Part shown: positions 6,251-14,558 of the stretch, piece by piece | Position numbering within the stretch: the first letter of the stretch is position 1 | Layout: the number at the start of each line of letters is the position of its first letter | DNA from: Candidatus Bipolaricaulota bacterium | GTDB taxonomy: Bacteria; Bipolaricaulota; Bipolaricaulia; Bipolaricaulales; Bipolaricaulaceae | NCBI GenBank assembly: GCA_014361055.1 | Contig: JACIWI010000015.1 | Span: forward strand, 1 to 38,709 | DNA: 38,709 nucleotides | Direction: 5' to 3' | Notes under the pieces: model-generated | Told to the model about the DNA's origin: nothing | The model's database searches: none | The model's input: the letters and a program-made list of their open reading frames with translations, nothing else | Position numbers and translations under genes: made by a program

Positions 6251-7003
6251 GTGCAGATGTATAGACAAGTTGTTGGAGAACGACTCGACCGTAGAAGCCC
6301 TATCCCTCTTTACTTTCAGCTCAAGGAGATCTTGCGCTCGTGGATCATCTCCGGGAAGTTCGACTCCGGGGCACGGTTCCCCTCGGAGAACGAGCTCCAG
6401 GCTCGTTTCGGGGTTAGCCGGATGACCCTCCGTCGTGCCCTTTCCGAGTTGGTGCACGAAGGGTTCCTCTTTCGCGAGCAAGGGCGCGGGTCATTCGTCG
6501 TCAAAACGCGGTTGCAAGAACAGCTTCGCCATCTCACCAGCTTCACCGAGGACATGCGCCTCCAGGGCCTCCCCACCACGTCCCGGATCCTCGCGTTCCA
6601 GGTGGTGACCGACGAAACGGTAGCCCACAAGCTGGACGCGCCCCCCGAGGAGGAGCTGGTCCGCTTGCAGCGCGTCCGGTTGGCTGGCGGGGAGGCGGTG
6701 GCCTTGCAGACGGCGTTCGTCCGCCACCGATTCTGCCCGGGGCTCGTGGAACGGGGGCTGGTGGAGGGCTCTCTGTACAAGACCCTCGAGGAAGTGTACG
6801 GGCTGCGCCTGGGCCGGGCCGTGCAAACGCTGGCCGCCAAACCCGCCGACCAGTACGAGGCGGAGCTCTTGGAGATCGTCCCCGGCCAGCCGGTGTTGGT
6901 CTTGGAGCGCACCACGTACCTGCAGAACGGGGCGTCTATCGAGTACGTCCGCTCCAGCTACCGGGGCGATCGGTACCGGTTCGCGGTGGAGCTGAGCCGC
7001 TAG
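6251..7003 (+). CDS. GntR-family transcriptional regulator, HutC subfamily (probable amino-sugar repressor)
   Basis: About 250 residues. The N-terminal winged helix (PIPLYFQLKEILRSWIISG, then FPSENELQARFGVSRMTLRRA, then FREQGRGSFV; about residues 17-80) is the GntR DNA-binding domain. The rest is a UTRA effector domain of the HutC/NagR type (LTSFTEDMRLQGLP, LVRLQRVRLAGGEAVALQTAFV, VLVLERTTYLQNGASIEYVRSSYRGDRYRF). In known relatives such as NagR and DasR this domain senses glucosamine-6-P or GlcNAc-6-P, and leading the amino-sugar operon supports the same role. The promoter geometry favours leaderless GTG 6251; ATG 6257 is the alternative, and the open frame back to 6134 runs through the promoter and polA remnant. 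A possible operator lies at 6257-6270, at the start of the gene itself, which would give autoregulation. Confidence 0.88.
   Translation: MQMYRQVVGERLDRRSPIPLYFQLKEILRSWIISGKFDSGARFPSENELQARFGVSRMTLRRALSELVHEGFLFREQGRGSFVVKTRLQEQLRHLTSFTEDMRLQGLPTTSRILAFQVVTDETVAHKLDAPPEEELVRLQRVRLAGGEAVALQTAFVRHRFCPGLVERGLVEGSLYKTLEEVYGLRLGRAVQTLAAKPADQYEAELLEIVPGQPVLVLERTTYLQNGASIEYVRSSYRGDRYRFAVELSR
6257..6270 (+). promoter_or_regulatory. Candidate GntR/NagR operator
   Basis: ATGTATAGACAAGT holds an imperfect palindrome (TGTCT/ATACA on the reverse strand) with the look of HutC-family operators. It sits just downstream of the inferred transcription start. No second exact copy was found at the other promoters, so support is modest. 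Confidence 0.35.
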
Positions 7004-7019
7004 TCAACACGGAGGGAAC

Positions 7020-8033
7020 ATGGAACGGCTAAAGGTAGGGGTGATCGGGGTCGGACAGATGGGGTCGCGCCATGCCCGGGTGTACTCCCAGCTGTCGAAC
7101 ACGGAACTGGTGGCGGTGGCCGACCCCCAAGCCGAACGGGCTAAGGCCATAGCCAAAGAGCTCGGCGTGCGTCGGGTGTACACGGATTACCGGGAGCTCC
7201 TGGCCTTGCCCGAGGTGCAGGCGGTGAGCATCTGTACCCCGGATGAGGCTCACCGGGAGCCGGTGGTCCACGCCCTCCAGGCGGGGAAGCACGTGCTTCT
7301 GGAGAAGCCGCTGGCCACCACGATCGAGGATGCGGAGGCCATTCTCGCCACCGTGCGCCAGGCCACGGGCAAGCTCATGGTCGCCCACCTGCTTCGGTTC
7401 GACCCGCGTTACGCGCTGGTCAAGGAGGCCATCGACCACGGAGAGCTCGGCGACATCATCTACATTATCTCCCACCGTAGCAGCCCTCACACCGAGGGGC
7501 CGCGCATCTACAAGCCGGGCACGTGCCTAACCATGCATGTGGCTGTCCATGACCTGGACATCATCAACTGGTTCATGCCCAGCGTGGCCACCCGCGTGTA
7601 CGCCGAGGCCGCGGACAAGCTGCTCGCCTCCAAGCGCATGCTGGACGCGGTCTCTGCAGTAGTGGCGTTCCGGGATGGGGCGTTCGCCAGCGTGAACTAC
7701 TGCTGGGCCCTGCCCGACCGATCCACCACCCGGCTCGACGCCCGCATGGAGGTAGTGGGGACCAAGGGGGCAGCGTACATCGGCATGTACCACGAGCAGG
7801 GACTGCTCATGGCCACTGAAGCCGGCGTCAAGACCCCGGACCTGCACCATGGGCCCACGGTGGGCGGGCAGGTACGGGGAGACCTGCGCGAGGAGATCAT
7901 GGCCTTCGTCGCCTGCGTCCTCACCGACATCCCCTCGCCCGTGCCCGTCGAGGAGGCGTTCCGTGCCGTGCAGGTGGCCCAAGCCATCCGGGACTCCCTG
8001 GCCACCAAGGCGCCAGTCAAACTGAGCCTGTGA
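7020..8033 (+). CDS. Gfo/Idh/MocA-family NAD(P)-dependent oxidoreductase
   Basis: 337 residues. The N-terminal Rossmann domain opens RLKVGVIGVGQMGSRHARVY, with the GxGxxG dinucleotide loop at about residues 10-15, followed by VAVADP. The family's EKP motif is in GKHVLLEKPLATT (about residue 98), where the Lys is catalytic. The C-terminal alpha/beta sheet domain (about 125-330) includes HVAVHDLDIINWF, where His and Asp are expected in the active site. These enzymes oxidise, reduce or epimerise sugars and inositols; the substrate here is unknown. Its place between the regulator and the transporter suggests processing of the imported sugar, or of a modified amino sugar before phosphorylation. 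A GGAGGG Shine-Dalgarno precedes the ATG, 16 bases after the gntR stop. Confidence 0.85.
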   Translation: MERLKVGVIGVGQMGSRHARVYSQLSNTELVAVADPQAERAKAIAKELGVRRVYTDYRELLALPEVQAVSICTPDEAHREPVVHALQAGKHVLLEKPLATTIEDAEAILATVRQATGKLMVAHLLRFDPRYALVKEAIDHGELGDIIYIISHRSSPHTEGPRIYKPGTCLTMHVAVHDLDIINWFMPSVATRVYAEAADKLLASKRMLDAVSAVVAFRDGAFASVNYCWALPDRSTTRLDARMEVVGTKGAAYIGMYHEQGLLMATEAGVKTPDLHHGPTVGGQVRGDLREEIMAFVACVLTDIPSPVPVEEAFRAVQVAQAIRDSLATKAPVKLSL

Positions 8034-8115
8034 GGGGGTGAGAAGAGGGCAAACACCGGGTTTCACCGCAAAAGGTCAGCACGGACGCACAGGAAGGTTG
8101 AAAGGAGGTTGAGTC

Positions 8116-9666
8116 ATGCGTAGGTTGGCGATGCTATTGGTGGTAGGGTGCCTCATCGCGGCTGGGGCAATGGCCCTGGCCGAAGAGCCGCGCTACGGCG
8201 GTGTCCTGCGGGCGGCCATGCAGACCAACCCACCCACCTTGGATCCCCACAAGACCACGACCACGGCCACCCAACAGATCGCATGTCACGTGTTCGAGCC
8301 GCTGGTCGCGTTCGACGAGAACTTCGCCCCCCAACCGGTGCTCCTGGCAAGCTGGGAGGCCGCTGAGGACAACCTCTCTTACACCCTACACCTGCGGACT
8401 GGGGTGAAGTTCCACAACGGTAAGCTGCTCACGGCCGAGGACGTCAAAGCTTCGCTGGAGAGGATCATCGCCATCTCGCCGGTCAGCGGTTACTACGACG
8501 GGGTGACCGAGATCGACGTGGTGGACGATCACACCCTCCAAGTTCGGCTCAGCAAGCCAATGAACCTGGTGGCGGCGATGACCGTCCAGGTCACTTGGCA
8601 GGGGATCATGCCCAAGGAGTTCGCCGAAAACCACGACGAGCTGCGCGTTGGCCAGCTGATCGGCACCGGCCCGTACAAGCTGGTGGAGTGGCGGCCGGAC
8701 GTGTACGTCAAGCTGGTGCGCTTCCCCGACTACGTGCCCGTGGAGGCACCGGCCTCCGGGTTCGTGGGCAAGAAGGTCGCCTACCTCGACGAGATCCTGT
8801 TCATCCCGGTCAAGGAGGTCGGGGCGCGCATCGCCGGGTTGGAGACGGGGGAGTACGACTACGCCGAGGCCCTGCCCATCGAGACCCTGAAGACGATCCA
8901 AGCCAACCGCAACCTAGTACCGCAGATCGTAAAACCCCAGTGGGCACTGGTATGGGAGCTCAACGGCAAGGAGTGGCCGACGAGCAACGCCAAGTTCCGC
9001 CAGGCGCTCCTGGCCGCGCTGGACATGGAGTTCGTGGTGTCCACCGTGGTCATGAACGACCCTAACTTCTACAGCGTGAACCCCGGGTTCATCTTCGGCC
9101 CATGGTCGGCATGGTACACCGAGGCGGGCAAGGAGCACTACAACCAGGCCAACCTGGAGCGGGCGCGTCAGCTGCTCAAGGAGGCCGGGTACAACGGCGA
9201 AGACGTGGTCCTGCTCTCCAACCGCGACTACTACTGGATGTACCGTTGCACCCTGGCTGCGGCCGCGTGCTTGGAGCGGGCCGGCATCCGGGTCAAGATC
9301 GAGTTCTCGGATTGGCCGTCCCAGATCGGCAAGGCCCTGACCCTGAAAGGCTGGAACATCAACCAGACCGGTTGGTCACCGAACGAGGACCCGGTCCGCA
9401 CCAAGGGGTCCCTGCTGTGTGGGGCCCCCTACGCCTACGGGTACTGCAACCCGAAGATGGACCAGTTGCTCGACCAGATCTCCCGGCCGGCAAGCTTTGA
9501 GGAACGGAAGGAGATCTGGGAACAAATCCAGCTTCTCTACTACGACGATGTCCCCGTGATCTTCTTCGGCTACATCTTCGGGCTTGACGCCACCCGCGCC
9601 GAGGTCCAGGACTACCGGCCATGGTACGTGGTGCCGCGGTTCTGGAACGTGTGGAAGCGGGGGTAG
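8116..9666 (+). CDS. ABC transporter substrate-binding protein, family 5 (oligopeptide/chito-oligosaccharide type)
   Basis: 516 residues. A signal peptide (MRRLAMLLVVGCLIAAGAMA, cleavage near ALAEEP) precedes a full SBP_bac_5 domain: RYGGVLRAAM, PPTLDPHKTTTTATQQI, VFEPLVAFDEN, then YTLHLRTGVKFHNGK and LTAEDVKASLERI (the family signature), and IGTGPYKLVEWRP. The C-terminal lobe has QALLAALDMEFVV and PYAYGYCNPKMDQLLDQI. Family 5 receptors bind peptides, but several bind chitobiose or other sugars, as in Vibrio. Sitting in a GlcNAc operon, an N-acetylated oligosaccharide or muropeptide ligand is the likeliest, by inference. The start is fixed by AAAGGAGGT 7 bases upstream. It is followed by a strong intercistronic hairpin and two permease genes. 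Confidence 0.9.
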   Translation: MRRLAMLLVVGCLIAAGAMALAEEPRYGGVLRAAMQTNPPTLDPHKTTTTATQQIACHVFEPLVAFDENFAPQPVLLASWEAAEDNLSYTLHLRTGVKFHNGKLLTAEDVKASLERIIAISPVSGYYDGVTEIDVVDDHTLQVRLSKPMNLVAAMTVQVTWQGIMPKEFAENHDELRVGQLIGTGPYKLVEWRPDVYVKLVRFPDYVPVEAPASGFVGKKVAYLDEILFIPVKEVGARIAGLETGEYDYAEALPIETLKTIQANRNLVPQIVKPQWALVWELNGKEWPTSNAKFRQALLAALDMEFVVSTVVMNDPNFYSVNPGFIFGPWSAWYTEAGKEHYNQANLERARQLLKEAGYNGEDVVLLSNRDYYWMYRCTLAAAACLERAGIRVKIEFSDWPSQIGKALTLKGWNINQTGWSPNEDPVRTKGSLLCGAPYAYGYCNPKMDQLLDQISRPASFEERKEIWEQIQLLYYDDVPVIFFGYIFGLDATRAEVQDYRPWYVVPRFWNVWKRG

Positions 9667-9681
9667 CCGGGGCTGTCCGGA

Positions 9682-9711
9682 CGGGGGCGGGGGCCATGTC
9701 CCCCGCCCCCG
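9682..9711 (+). other. Strong GC hairpin between binding-protein and permease genes
   Basis: A perfect 12-bp stem (9682-9693 with 9700-9711; arms of five G, C, five G and the complement) with a six-base CCATGT loop. No T-run follows, so it is unlikely to be a full terminator. Hairpins here commonly protect the upstream message and give the binding protein excess over the permeases. Confidence 0.75.
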
Positions 9712-9739
9712 CTAACCTCAAGGGTAGCCGGGGCAAGCG

Positions 9740-10684
9740 ATGATCCAGTACACGGTTCGTCGGCTATTAGCACTCGTGCCGATGTGGATCGTGGTAAGCC
9801 TGTTCACATTTTCCATCATGTACATCATCCCCGGCGACCCCCTGGTCTCCATCCTCGGCCCCAGTGCCTCCCCGGAAGCACGAGCGCGCATGATCAAGAG
9901 CATGCACCTGGACGACCCGTTCTGGGTGCGCTACTGGAAGTGGTTCAGCGGCGCGGTGCGTGGTGACCTGGGCGAGTCCATCTTCCTCGGGCGATCCGTG
10001 TTCCAGGCGATCGTGGAACGGCTCCCGGTCACCCTATACCTGGGGATCGGGGCGCTCGTGGTGGCGCTGGCGCTGGGCCTGCCGGCCGGGATCATCAGCG
10101 CCCTCAAACGCAACAGCGCCACCGACACCGCGGTCATGACCGTGGCGTTGGCCGGCTTGTCCACCCCAGAGTTCCTGCTGGGGTTGGTGCTGATCTACGT
10201 GTTCGCCGTGGGCCTCGGTTGGTTCCCGGTGGGGGGGTACGTTCCGCTCACCCAGAACCTCCTCGAAGGGCTGCGGCGACTGGTCATGCCCTGCTTCACC
10301 CTGGGGTTCATCTGGGCGGCGCTGGTGGCACGCATGACCCGGGCGACGATGCTCGACGTGCTCGACACCGACTACATCAGGACGGCCCGGGCCAAGGGGC
10401 TCGCCGAACGCCTTGTCATCTGGCGCCACGCCCTGCGCATGGCCCTGATCCCCGTGACCACGGTGATCGGGTTTGTGGTCATCCTCATCGTGTCCGGCGC
10501 GTTCATCACCGAGATCGTGTTCTCCCTGCCGGGCATGGGGAATCTGGTGGTCAACTCGGTGCTCAAGCGAGATTACCCGGTAGTTCAGGGAGCGATGCTG
10601 TTCATCACCACCGGCACGCTGCTCATCAACCTGCTGATCGACCTTCTGTACGCCTACCTCGACCCGCGGATCAAGTATGACTAG
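9740..10684 (+). CDS. ABC transporter permease, DppB/OppB type
   Basis: 314 residues, inner-membrane. The N-terminus YTVRRLLALVPMWIVVSLFTF is the conserved first helix of this family. Five further hydrophobic segments follow (near residues 95-115, 135-160, 170-185, 240-260, 285-305). The EAA-type loop that docks with the ATPase is RTARAKGLAERLVIWRHALR (about residues 213-232). GAFITEIVFSLPGMGNL is also typical. It pairs with the next gene, whose ATG 10677 overlaps its end by 8 bases, to form the translocation channel for the family-5 binding protein. The ribosome site is weak (GGGG only), consistent with lower expression than the upstream gene. Confidence 0.93.
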   Translation: MIQYTVRRLLALVPMWIVVSLFTFSIMYIIPGDPLVSILGPSASPEARARMIKSMHLDDPFWVRYWKWFSGAVRGDLGESIFLGRSVFQAIVERLPVTLYLGIGALVVALALGLPAGIISALKRNSATDTAVMTVALAGLSTPEFLLGLVLIYVFAVGLGWFPVGGYVPLTQNLLEGLRRLVMPCFTLGFIWAALVARMTRATMLDVLDTDYIRTARAKGLAERLVIWRHALRMALIPVTTVIGFVVILIVSGAFITEIVFSLPGMGNLVVNSVLKRDYPVVQGAMLFITTGTLLINLLIDLLYAYLDPRIKYD

Positions 10685-11543
10685 GAAAAACACGGACGAC
10701 ACGCGCCTCGGTCGGCTACGGGAGACCCTACGCCAGCGGATGATCGTCATCGGCGGGACAATCCTCGTCGTGATCGCTCTGGCCGCACTCATCGGGCCGT
10801 TCTTCAGCCCGTACCCGCCGAACGCGTTGACCCCGGAGTTCCTCAAGCCCCCGTCCGGGGCGCATTGGTTCGGCACCGATAGTTTCGGGCGGGATGTGTT
10901 CGTCCGCAGCCTGCTTGGGACCCGCATGTCCTTGGCGATCGGATTAGCCACCACCATCCTCAGCAGCGCTTTGGGCACCGTCATCGGGTTGGCGGCTGGA
11001 TCGTTCCGTGGACTGGACTACCTGCTGATGCGGTTAATGGACGTAATTATGGCCTTCCCGGCCTTGCTGCTGGCCATGGCCGTACTGGCGGCCATGGGGC
11101 GGAACGTGGCCAACATCCTCATCGCCCTAGGCCTGGTGTACACGCCGCGCACGGCCCGCATCGTACACGCATCAACCCTCTCCGTGCGGGAGGAGGCGTA
11201 CATCGAGGCGGCACGGGCCTTGGGAATCCCGTGGTGGCGGATCCTCTTCCGCCACGTGTTGCCCAATGTGTTCGCCCCGTTGGTGGTACAAGGAACGTTC
11301 GTGTTCGCCTACGGCGTGCTGGCCGAGGCCGGATTGAGCTTCGTCGGCGTGGGCATCCAACCACCGACGCCCAGCCTCGGCAACATCCTCGGGGATGCCC
11401 GAGCCATCATTCGGGAGGCCCCGTGGATGACGTTTTTTCCGGGGGGAATCATCTTCGCCCTGGTGATGGCCATCAATCTCATGGGCGATGGCTTCCGGGA
11501 GACACTCGATCCCCGGCTGCGCCGTATGTTCAAAGGAGGTTGA
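10677..11543 (+). CDS. ABC transporter permease, DppC/OppC type
   Basis: 288 residues. The N-terminal OppC leader has one membrane helix (IVIGGTILVVIALAALIGPFF in two parts). It is followed by the periplasmic phrase HWFGTDSFGRDVFVRSLLGTR, a hallmark of the family, and then a five-helix permease core. The EAA loop is YIEAARALGIPWWRILFRHV (about residue 175-195), and GLSFVGVGIQPPTPSLGNIL is also conserved. It is translationally coupled to the DppB-type gene. No DppD/DppF ATPase gene follows: the next gene is a SIS protein, so the ATP-hydrolysing subunits must be encoded elsewhere or shared. Confidence 0.93.
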   Translation: MTRKNTDDTRLGRLRETLRQRMIVIGGTILVVIALAALIGPFFSPYPPNALTPEFLKPPSGAHWFGTDSFGRDVFVRSLLGTRMSLAIGLATTILSSALGTVIGLAAGSFRGLDYLLMRLMDVIMAFPALLLAMAVLAAMGRNVANILIALGLVYTPRTARIVHASTLSVREEAYIEAARALGIPWWRILFRHVLPNVFAPLVVQGTFVFAYGVLAEAGLSFVGVGIQPPTPSLGNILGDARAIIREAPWMTFFPGGIIFALVMAINLMGDGFRETLDPRLRRMFKGG

Positions 11544-11544
11544 A

Positions 11545-12261
11545 GTGCTGGAAACCGTGTACTACCAAGGAATCAAGGCCCTGATCGATAGAATAGTGGA
11601 GACGCAGCGGCTGAACATTGAACTGGGTGCGCAAACGATTGCCGCCTCGCTCATCCAAGGGGGGGTGCTCCACGTGTTCGGCAGCGGGCACTCGGCGATG
11701 GTGGGCAAGGAGATCACTCAGCGTGCCGGAGGGTTGGTGCCGGTCAACCTCATCCCCGACCCCAGCGAGGGCCTGGCCGAGCGCGTGGAGGGGTACGGCA
11801 AAGTCCTGCTGGACGCCTATGCCCGCAAGTACGGCCTGAACCCGGGCGAAGTGATCATCGTCGTCTCCACCTCGGGGCGCAACCCTGTGCCCATCGAGAT
11901 CGCCATGGAAGCCAAGGCGCGAGGGCTGTTTACCATCGGCATCGTGTCCCTGGAGTACGCCCGACAGTCCTGTTCCCGGCACCGCAGCGGCAAGCGCCTG
12001 TTCGAGGTGGTAGACCTGGTGCTGGACAACTGCGTCCCCCCCGGGGACGCCATCGTGGAGATGAAGGAGCTGGGCCAGAAGTCGGGGGCTAGCTCGACCA
12101 TCGCCGGGGCCCTGCTCGTGAACATGCTCATGTTACGGGTCATCGAGGAGATCTGCCGGCGCGGCGGCACACCCCCCATCCTCAAGAGCCAGAACCTGGA
12201 GGGGGCTGATGAACACAACCAGAAGCTGCTCGCGGCCTATCGAGGCCGCCTGAACCTGTGA
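11545..12261 (+). CDS. SIS-domain sugar-phosphate-binding protein (UPF0309/COG4821-like)
   Basis: 238 residues from GTG 11545, chosen because AAAGGAGGT lies 5-6 bases upstream and overlaps the end of the dppC-type gene. The single SIS domain shows VLHVFGSGHSAMVGKE (phosphosugar loop 1, about residue 42) and IIVVSTSGRNPVPIEIA (loop 2, about residue 110), followed by GASSTIAGALLVNML. The size and the phrase SEGLAERVEGYG fit the UPF0309 group rather than MurQ etherase (about 300 residues) or the glutamine-dependent GlmS. Proteins of this group probably bind or isomerise a hexosamine phosphate, but no reaction is proven. Its position just before the amino-sugar kinase makes it a likely pathway enzyme. 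Confidence 0.82.
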   Translation: MLETVYYQGIKALIDRIVETQRLNIELGAQTIAASLIQGGVLHVFGSGHSAMVGKEITQRAGGLVPVNLIPDPSEGLAERVEGYGKVLLDAYARKYGLNPGEVIIVVSTSGRNPVPIEIAMEAKARGLFTIGIVSLEYARQSCSRHRSGKRLFEVVDLVLDNCVPPGDAIVEMKELGQKSGASSTIAGALLVNMLMLRVIEEICRRGGTPPILKSQNLEGADEHNQKLLAAYRGRLNL

Positions 12262-12270
12262 GGAGGTTCC

Positions 12271-13281
12271 GTGCGCATCGTAGGCGTGGACGGCGGGCAG
12301 TCCAGCACCCGGTGCCTGGTGGTGGATGAGCGCGGGCACGTGCTGGGGCACGGACGCGGCGGACCCTCCAACCACCTGCGCGGGGAACGGGGCACAGCTC
12401 GGTTACGCCAGGCGCTGGCCACCGTGTTCGCCGCTGCCCTTCCCGGCGAGGTGCACCCCGAGGTGGCGGGCATCTGCCTGGGCATGACCGGAGTCACCCG
12501 AGGGGAGCAGACCCAGCAGATCGTGGAGGAGATCGTCAGGGAGTACGTGTCGCCCGAGCACGTGTACGTGTGTGGGGACATGTCCATTGCCCTGGCCGGG
12601 GCAGCGGTGCTCGGCCCGGGGGTCCTCGTGTACGCGGGCACCGGGGCCAACACATACGGCGTCGATGAGAGCGGTCGCGAGGTACGCGTCGGGGGATGGG
12701 GGTACCTCATCGACGATGAGGGGGCTGGCTACGACCTTGGGCGACAGGCGCTCAAGTGGGTGTTCCGGGCCGAGGATGGGCGGGGCCGCCCCACCCTCCT
12801 CCGGGAGAAGCTCCTCGCCCACTTCGGGTGTGCTACCCTGAGTGACCTACGGTGCAAGGTGTACGAGGGTGATGGTCTGCCCCGGCCGGAGATCGCCGCC
12901 CTGGCCCGGCTGGTGGGCGAGGCTGCCGCCGAGGGAGACGCGGTGGCCCAGTCCATCCTGGCCCTGGCTGGGCAAACCCTGGCGGAGACTGCGGTCACAG
13001 CCATCCGAAAGTTGGGCAAGCAGGACCAAGCGATCACCGTCTACCCAGCGGGGGGAGTGTTCGGCGCCGGATCGTGGATCATGAAGCCGTTCACCACCGC
13101 CCTGCGCTCTGGTGCCCCCCACGCCCGGGTCGCCTCCCCTCGCTTCCCCCCAGTGGCCGGAGCGGTGTTCCTGGTCCTGCGCATGCTGGACATCAACCTG
13201 GATGAACGGTTTCTGGATCGCCTGTCCCAGGGACTCGAGGAGATCGGATGGATGAATTACAAATCGGAATCGCCAAGGTAG
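12271..13281 (+). CDS. N-acetylglucosamine kinase-like ATPase (BadF/BadG/BcrA/BcrD family)
   Basis: 336 residues. ATP-dependent phosphorylation of GlcNAc (or ManNAc) is expected. The ASKHA-fold landmarks are IVGVDGGQSSTRCLVVD (phosphate-1 loop, residue 4), VYVCGDMSIALAGA (connect/Asp, about 100), VLVYAGTGANTYGVD (phosphate-2, about 118) and GGWGYLIDDEGAGYDLGRQA (about 140). The last closely matches the GWG..x.DEG..Y.IGR block of animal and bacterial NAGK. GVFGAGSWIMKPF is the adenosine-side loop. The GTG start is fixed by AGGAGGTTCC. It supplies GlcNAc-6-P to NagA and ManNAc-6-P to NanE. Sugar preference cannot be read directly. Confidence 0.88.
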   Translation: MRIVGVDGGQSSTRCLVVDERGHVLGHGRGGPSNHLRGERGTARLRQALATVFAAALPGEVHPEVAGICLGMTGVTRGEQTQQIVEEIVREYVSPEHVYVCGDMSIALAGAAVLGPGVLVYAGTGANTYGVDESGREVRVGGWGYLIDDEGAGYDLGRQALKWVFRAEDGRGRPTLLREKLLAHFGCATLSDLRCKVYEGDGLPRPEIAALARLVGEAAAEGDAVAQSILALAGQTLAETAVTAIRKLGKQDQAITVYPAGGVFGAGSWIMKPFTTALRSGAPHARVASPRFPPVAGAVFLVLRMLDINLDERFLDRLSQGLEEIGWMNYKSESPR

Positions 13282-14558
13282 ACGTCACCCCATCCGGCGC
13301 GGTGCCCATGGCCGGGTACGTGGCCCGGGTTGGCCAGTCGCTCGGCGTCCACGATCCCCTTTGGGCGCGGTGCTTCTTGTTTCACCACGGTAGAGCACGA
13401 GGGGCGTTGGTGGTGCTAGAGGTGGTGGGCGTTCACGAACACTGGGCTGCGGAGGCGCAGCGCCGGGTCGCGGCGGCAGCTGACGTGCCCCCGGAGGGGG
13501 TGGTGGTGGCCTGCACGCACACCCACTCCGGCCCGGCCGGGCTTGACGTCCCGCCCACTCCGGACCCAACCCAGACGGCCATGGCCGAGGCCATCCTGGC
13601 CCGGGTGGAGCAGGCGGCCGCGCAGGCCGCCCAAGCCCTGGCTCCGGCCCGGGTCGGTGTCGCCACCGCTCCCGTGCCCGGGATCGCCGGCCACCGTACC
13701 CGGCCGCAGCAACCGGTGGACCAAACGTTGTGGGCGTTGGTCATCGGAGATGCGATGGGCCGGGTCCGTGCGGTCCTCGCCAACTTCCCCTGCCACTCCA
13801 CCGTACTCGGCCCAGACAACCGGCTCCTGTCCGGGGACCTATTCGGAGCCGCCGCTGCAGCCGCCGAGCGCAGGCTGGACCATGGCGCGGTGGTCGCCCT
13901 GACCGTGGGGGCAGCCGGCGATATCAGTACACGGTTCTTCCGCCAGGCCCAAGACTTCCACGAGGTGGACCGCCTCGGGGGCCTCCTCGCTACCGCCCTG
14001 GTGCGCCTCGTCCAGGCGGCCACGCCCGCCCGCGATGCCAGCGTCGCCGTGCGCTGGAGGCGGTGCTGGCTCCCATACAAGCCGGCACCAACGGCGGACG
14101 AGGCCCGGCGGATGGCGGAAGAGCTGCGGGCGGAGCTCGCCGCGCTCGTCCGGCAGGGCACGGTACCCCCGGGCGCGCTGCACATCGCCCGCACCCGGGT
14201 GGAGGGGGCGGAGCGGCTGCTGGCCATGGTGGAGGCTGGGATGCTGGCCGCCGGCGGGGCCGAGGCCGTGCTGTGCGGGCTCCGCATCGGGCCGGGGATC
14301 CTGATCGGGATCCCTGGCGAGCCGTTCAGCTCGGTGGGGCAAGCCATCCGGGACCGAGCCACTCCGCCGTTCCAGGCCACTGGGCTAGGGCTAGCCAATG
14401 GCTACCTAGGGTATTTCCCCGATGAGGATGCGGTCCGGACGGGTTGGTACGAGGCCCTGATCAGTCCGTTCGACCACCGGGCCACGATGGTGCTGACTGC
14501 GGCGGCCACGGCCTTGGTTGCGGAGATGGAGGAGGAAGACAGTGGAAGGCGTGCTTGA
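13248..14558 (+). CDS. Ceramidase-fold amidohydrolase (neutral/alkaline non-lysosomal ceramidase N-terminal domain)
   Basis: 436 residues with no signal peptide, so cytosolic. The domain order matches the catalytic half of neutral ceramidases: IGIAKVDVTP and MAGY at the start; VVVACTHTHSGPAG (zinc-binding His pair, about residue 88); FPCHSTVLGPDNRLLSGDLFG (about 183-203); IGIPGEPFSSVGQAIRD (zinc Glu region, about 345); and GLANGYLGYFP-DEDAVRTGWYE (Tyr region, about 385-410). Known secreted enzymes are 650 or more residues with a C-terminal Ig-like domain; this one stops before it. Ceramide is an improbable substrate inside an amino-sugar operon. An N-acyl amino sugar or glycopeptide amide is an inference. 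It overlaps the kinase gene by 34 bases, with GAGGAG six bases before its ATG. Confidence 0.85.
   Translation: MDELQIGIAKVDVTPSGAVPMAGYVARVGQSLGVHDPLWARCFLFHHGRARGALVVLEVVGVHEHWAAEAQRRVAAAADVPPEGVVVACTHTHSGPAGLDVPPTPDPTQTAMAEAILARVEQAAAQAAQALAPARVGVATAPVPGIAGHRTRPQQPVDQTLWALVIGDAMGRVRAVLANFPCHSTVLGPDNRLLSGDLFGAAAAAAERRLDHGAVVALTVGAAGDISTRFFRQAQDFHEVDRLGGLLATALVRLVQAATPARDASVAVRWRRCWLPYKPAPTADEARRMAEELRAELAALVRQGTVPPGALHIARTRVEGAERLLAMVEAGMLAAGGAEAVLCGLRIGPGILIGIPGEPFSSVGQAIRDRATPPFQATGLGLANGYLGYFPDEDAVRTGWYEALISPFDHRATMVLTAAATALVAEMEEEDSGRRA

Noticed and set aside
8040-8115. GGGCAAACACC and GGACGCA phrases before the binding-protein gene, recalling a second c-di-GMP aptamer
   Set aside because: The GAAA-capped stem, the CTAA element and the closing pairs are missing.
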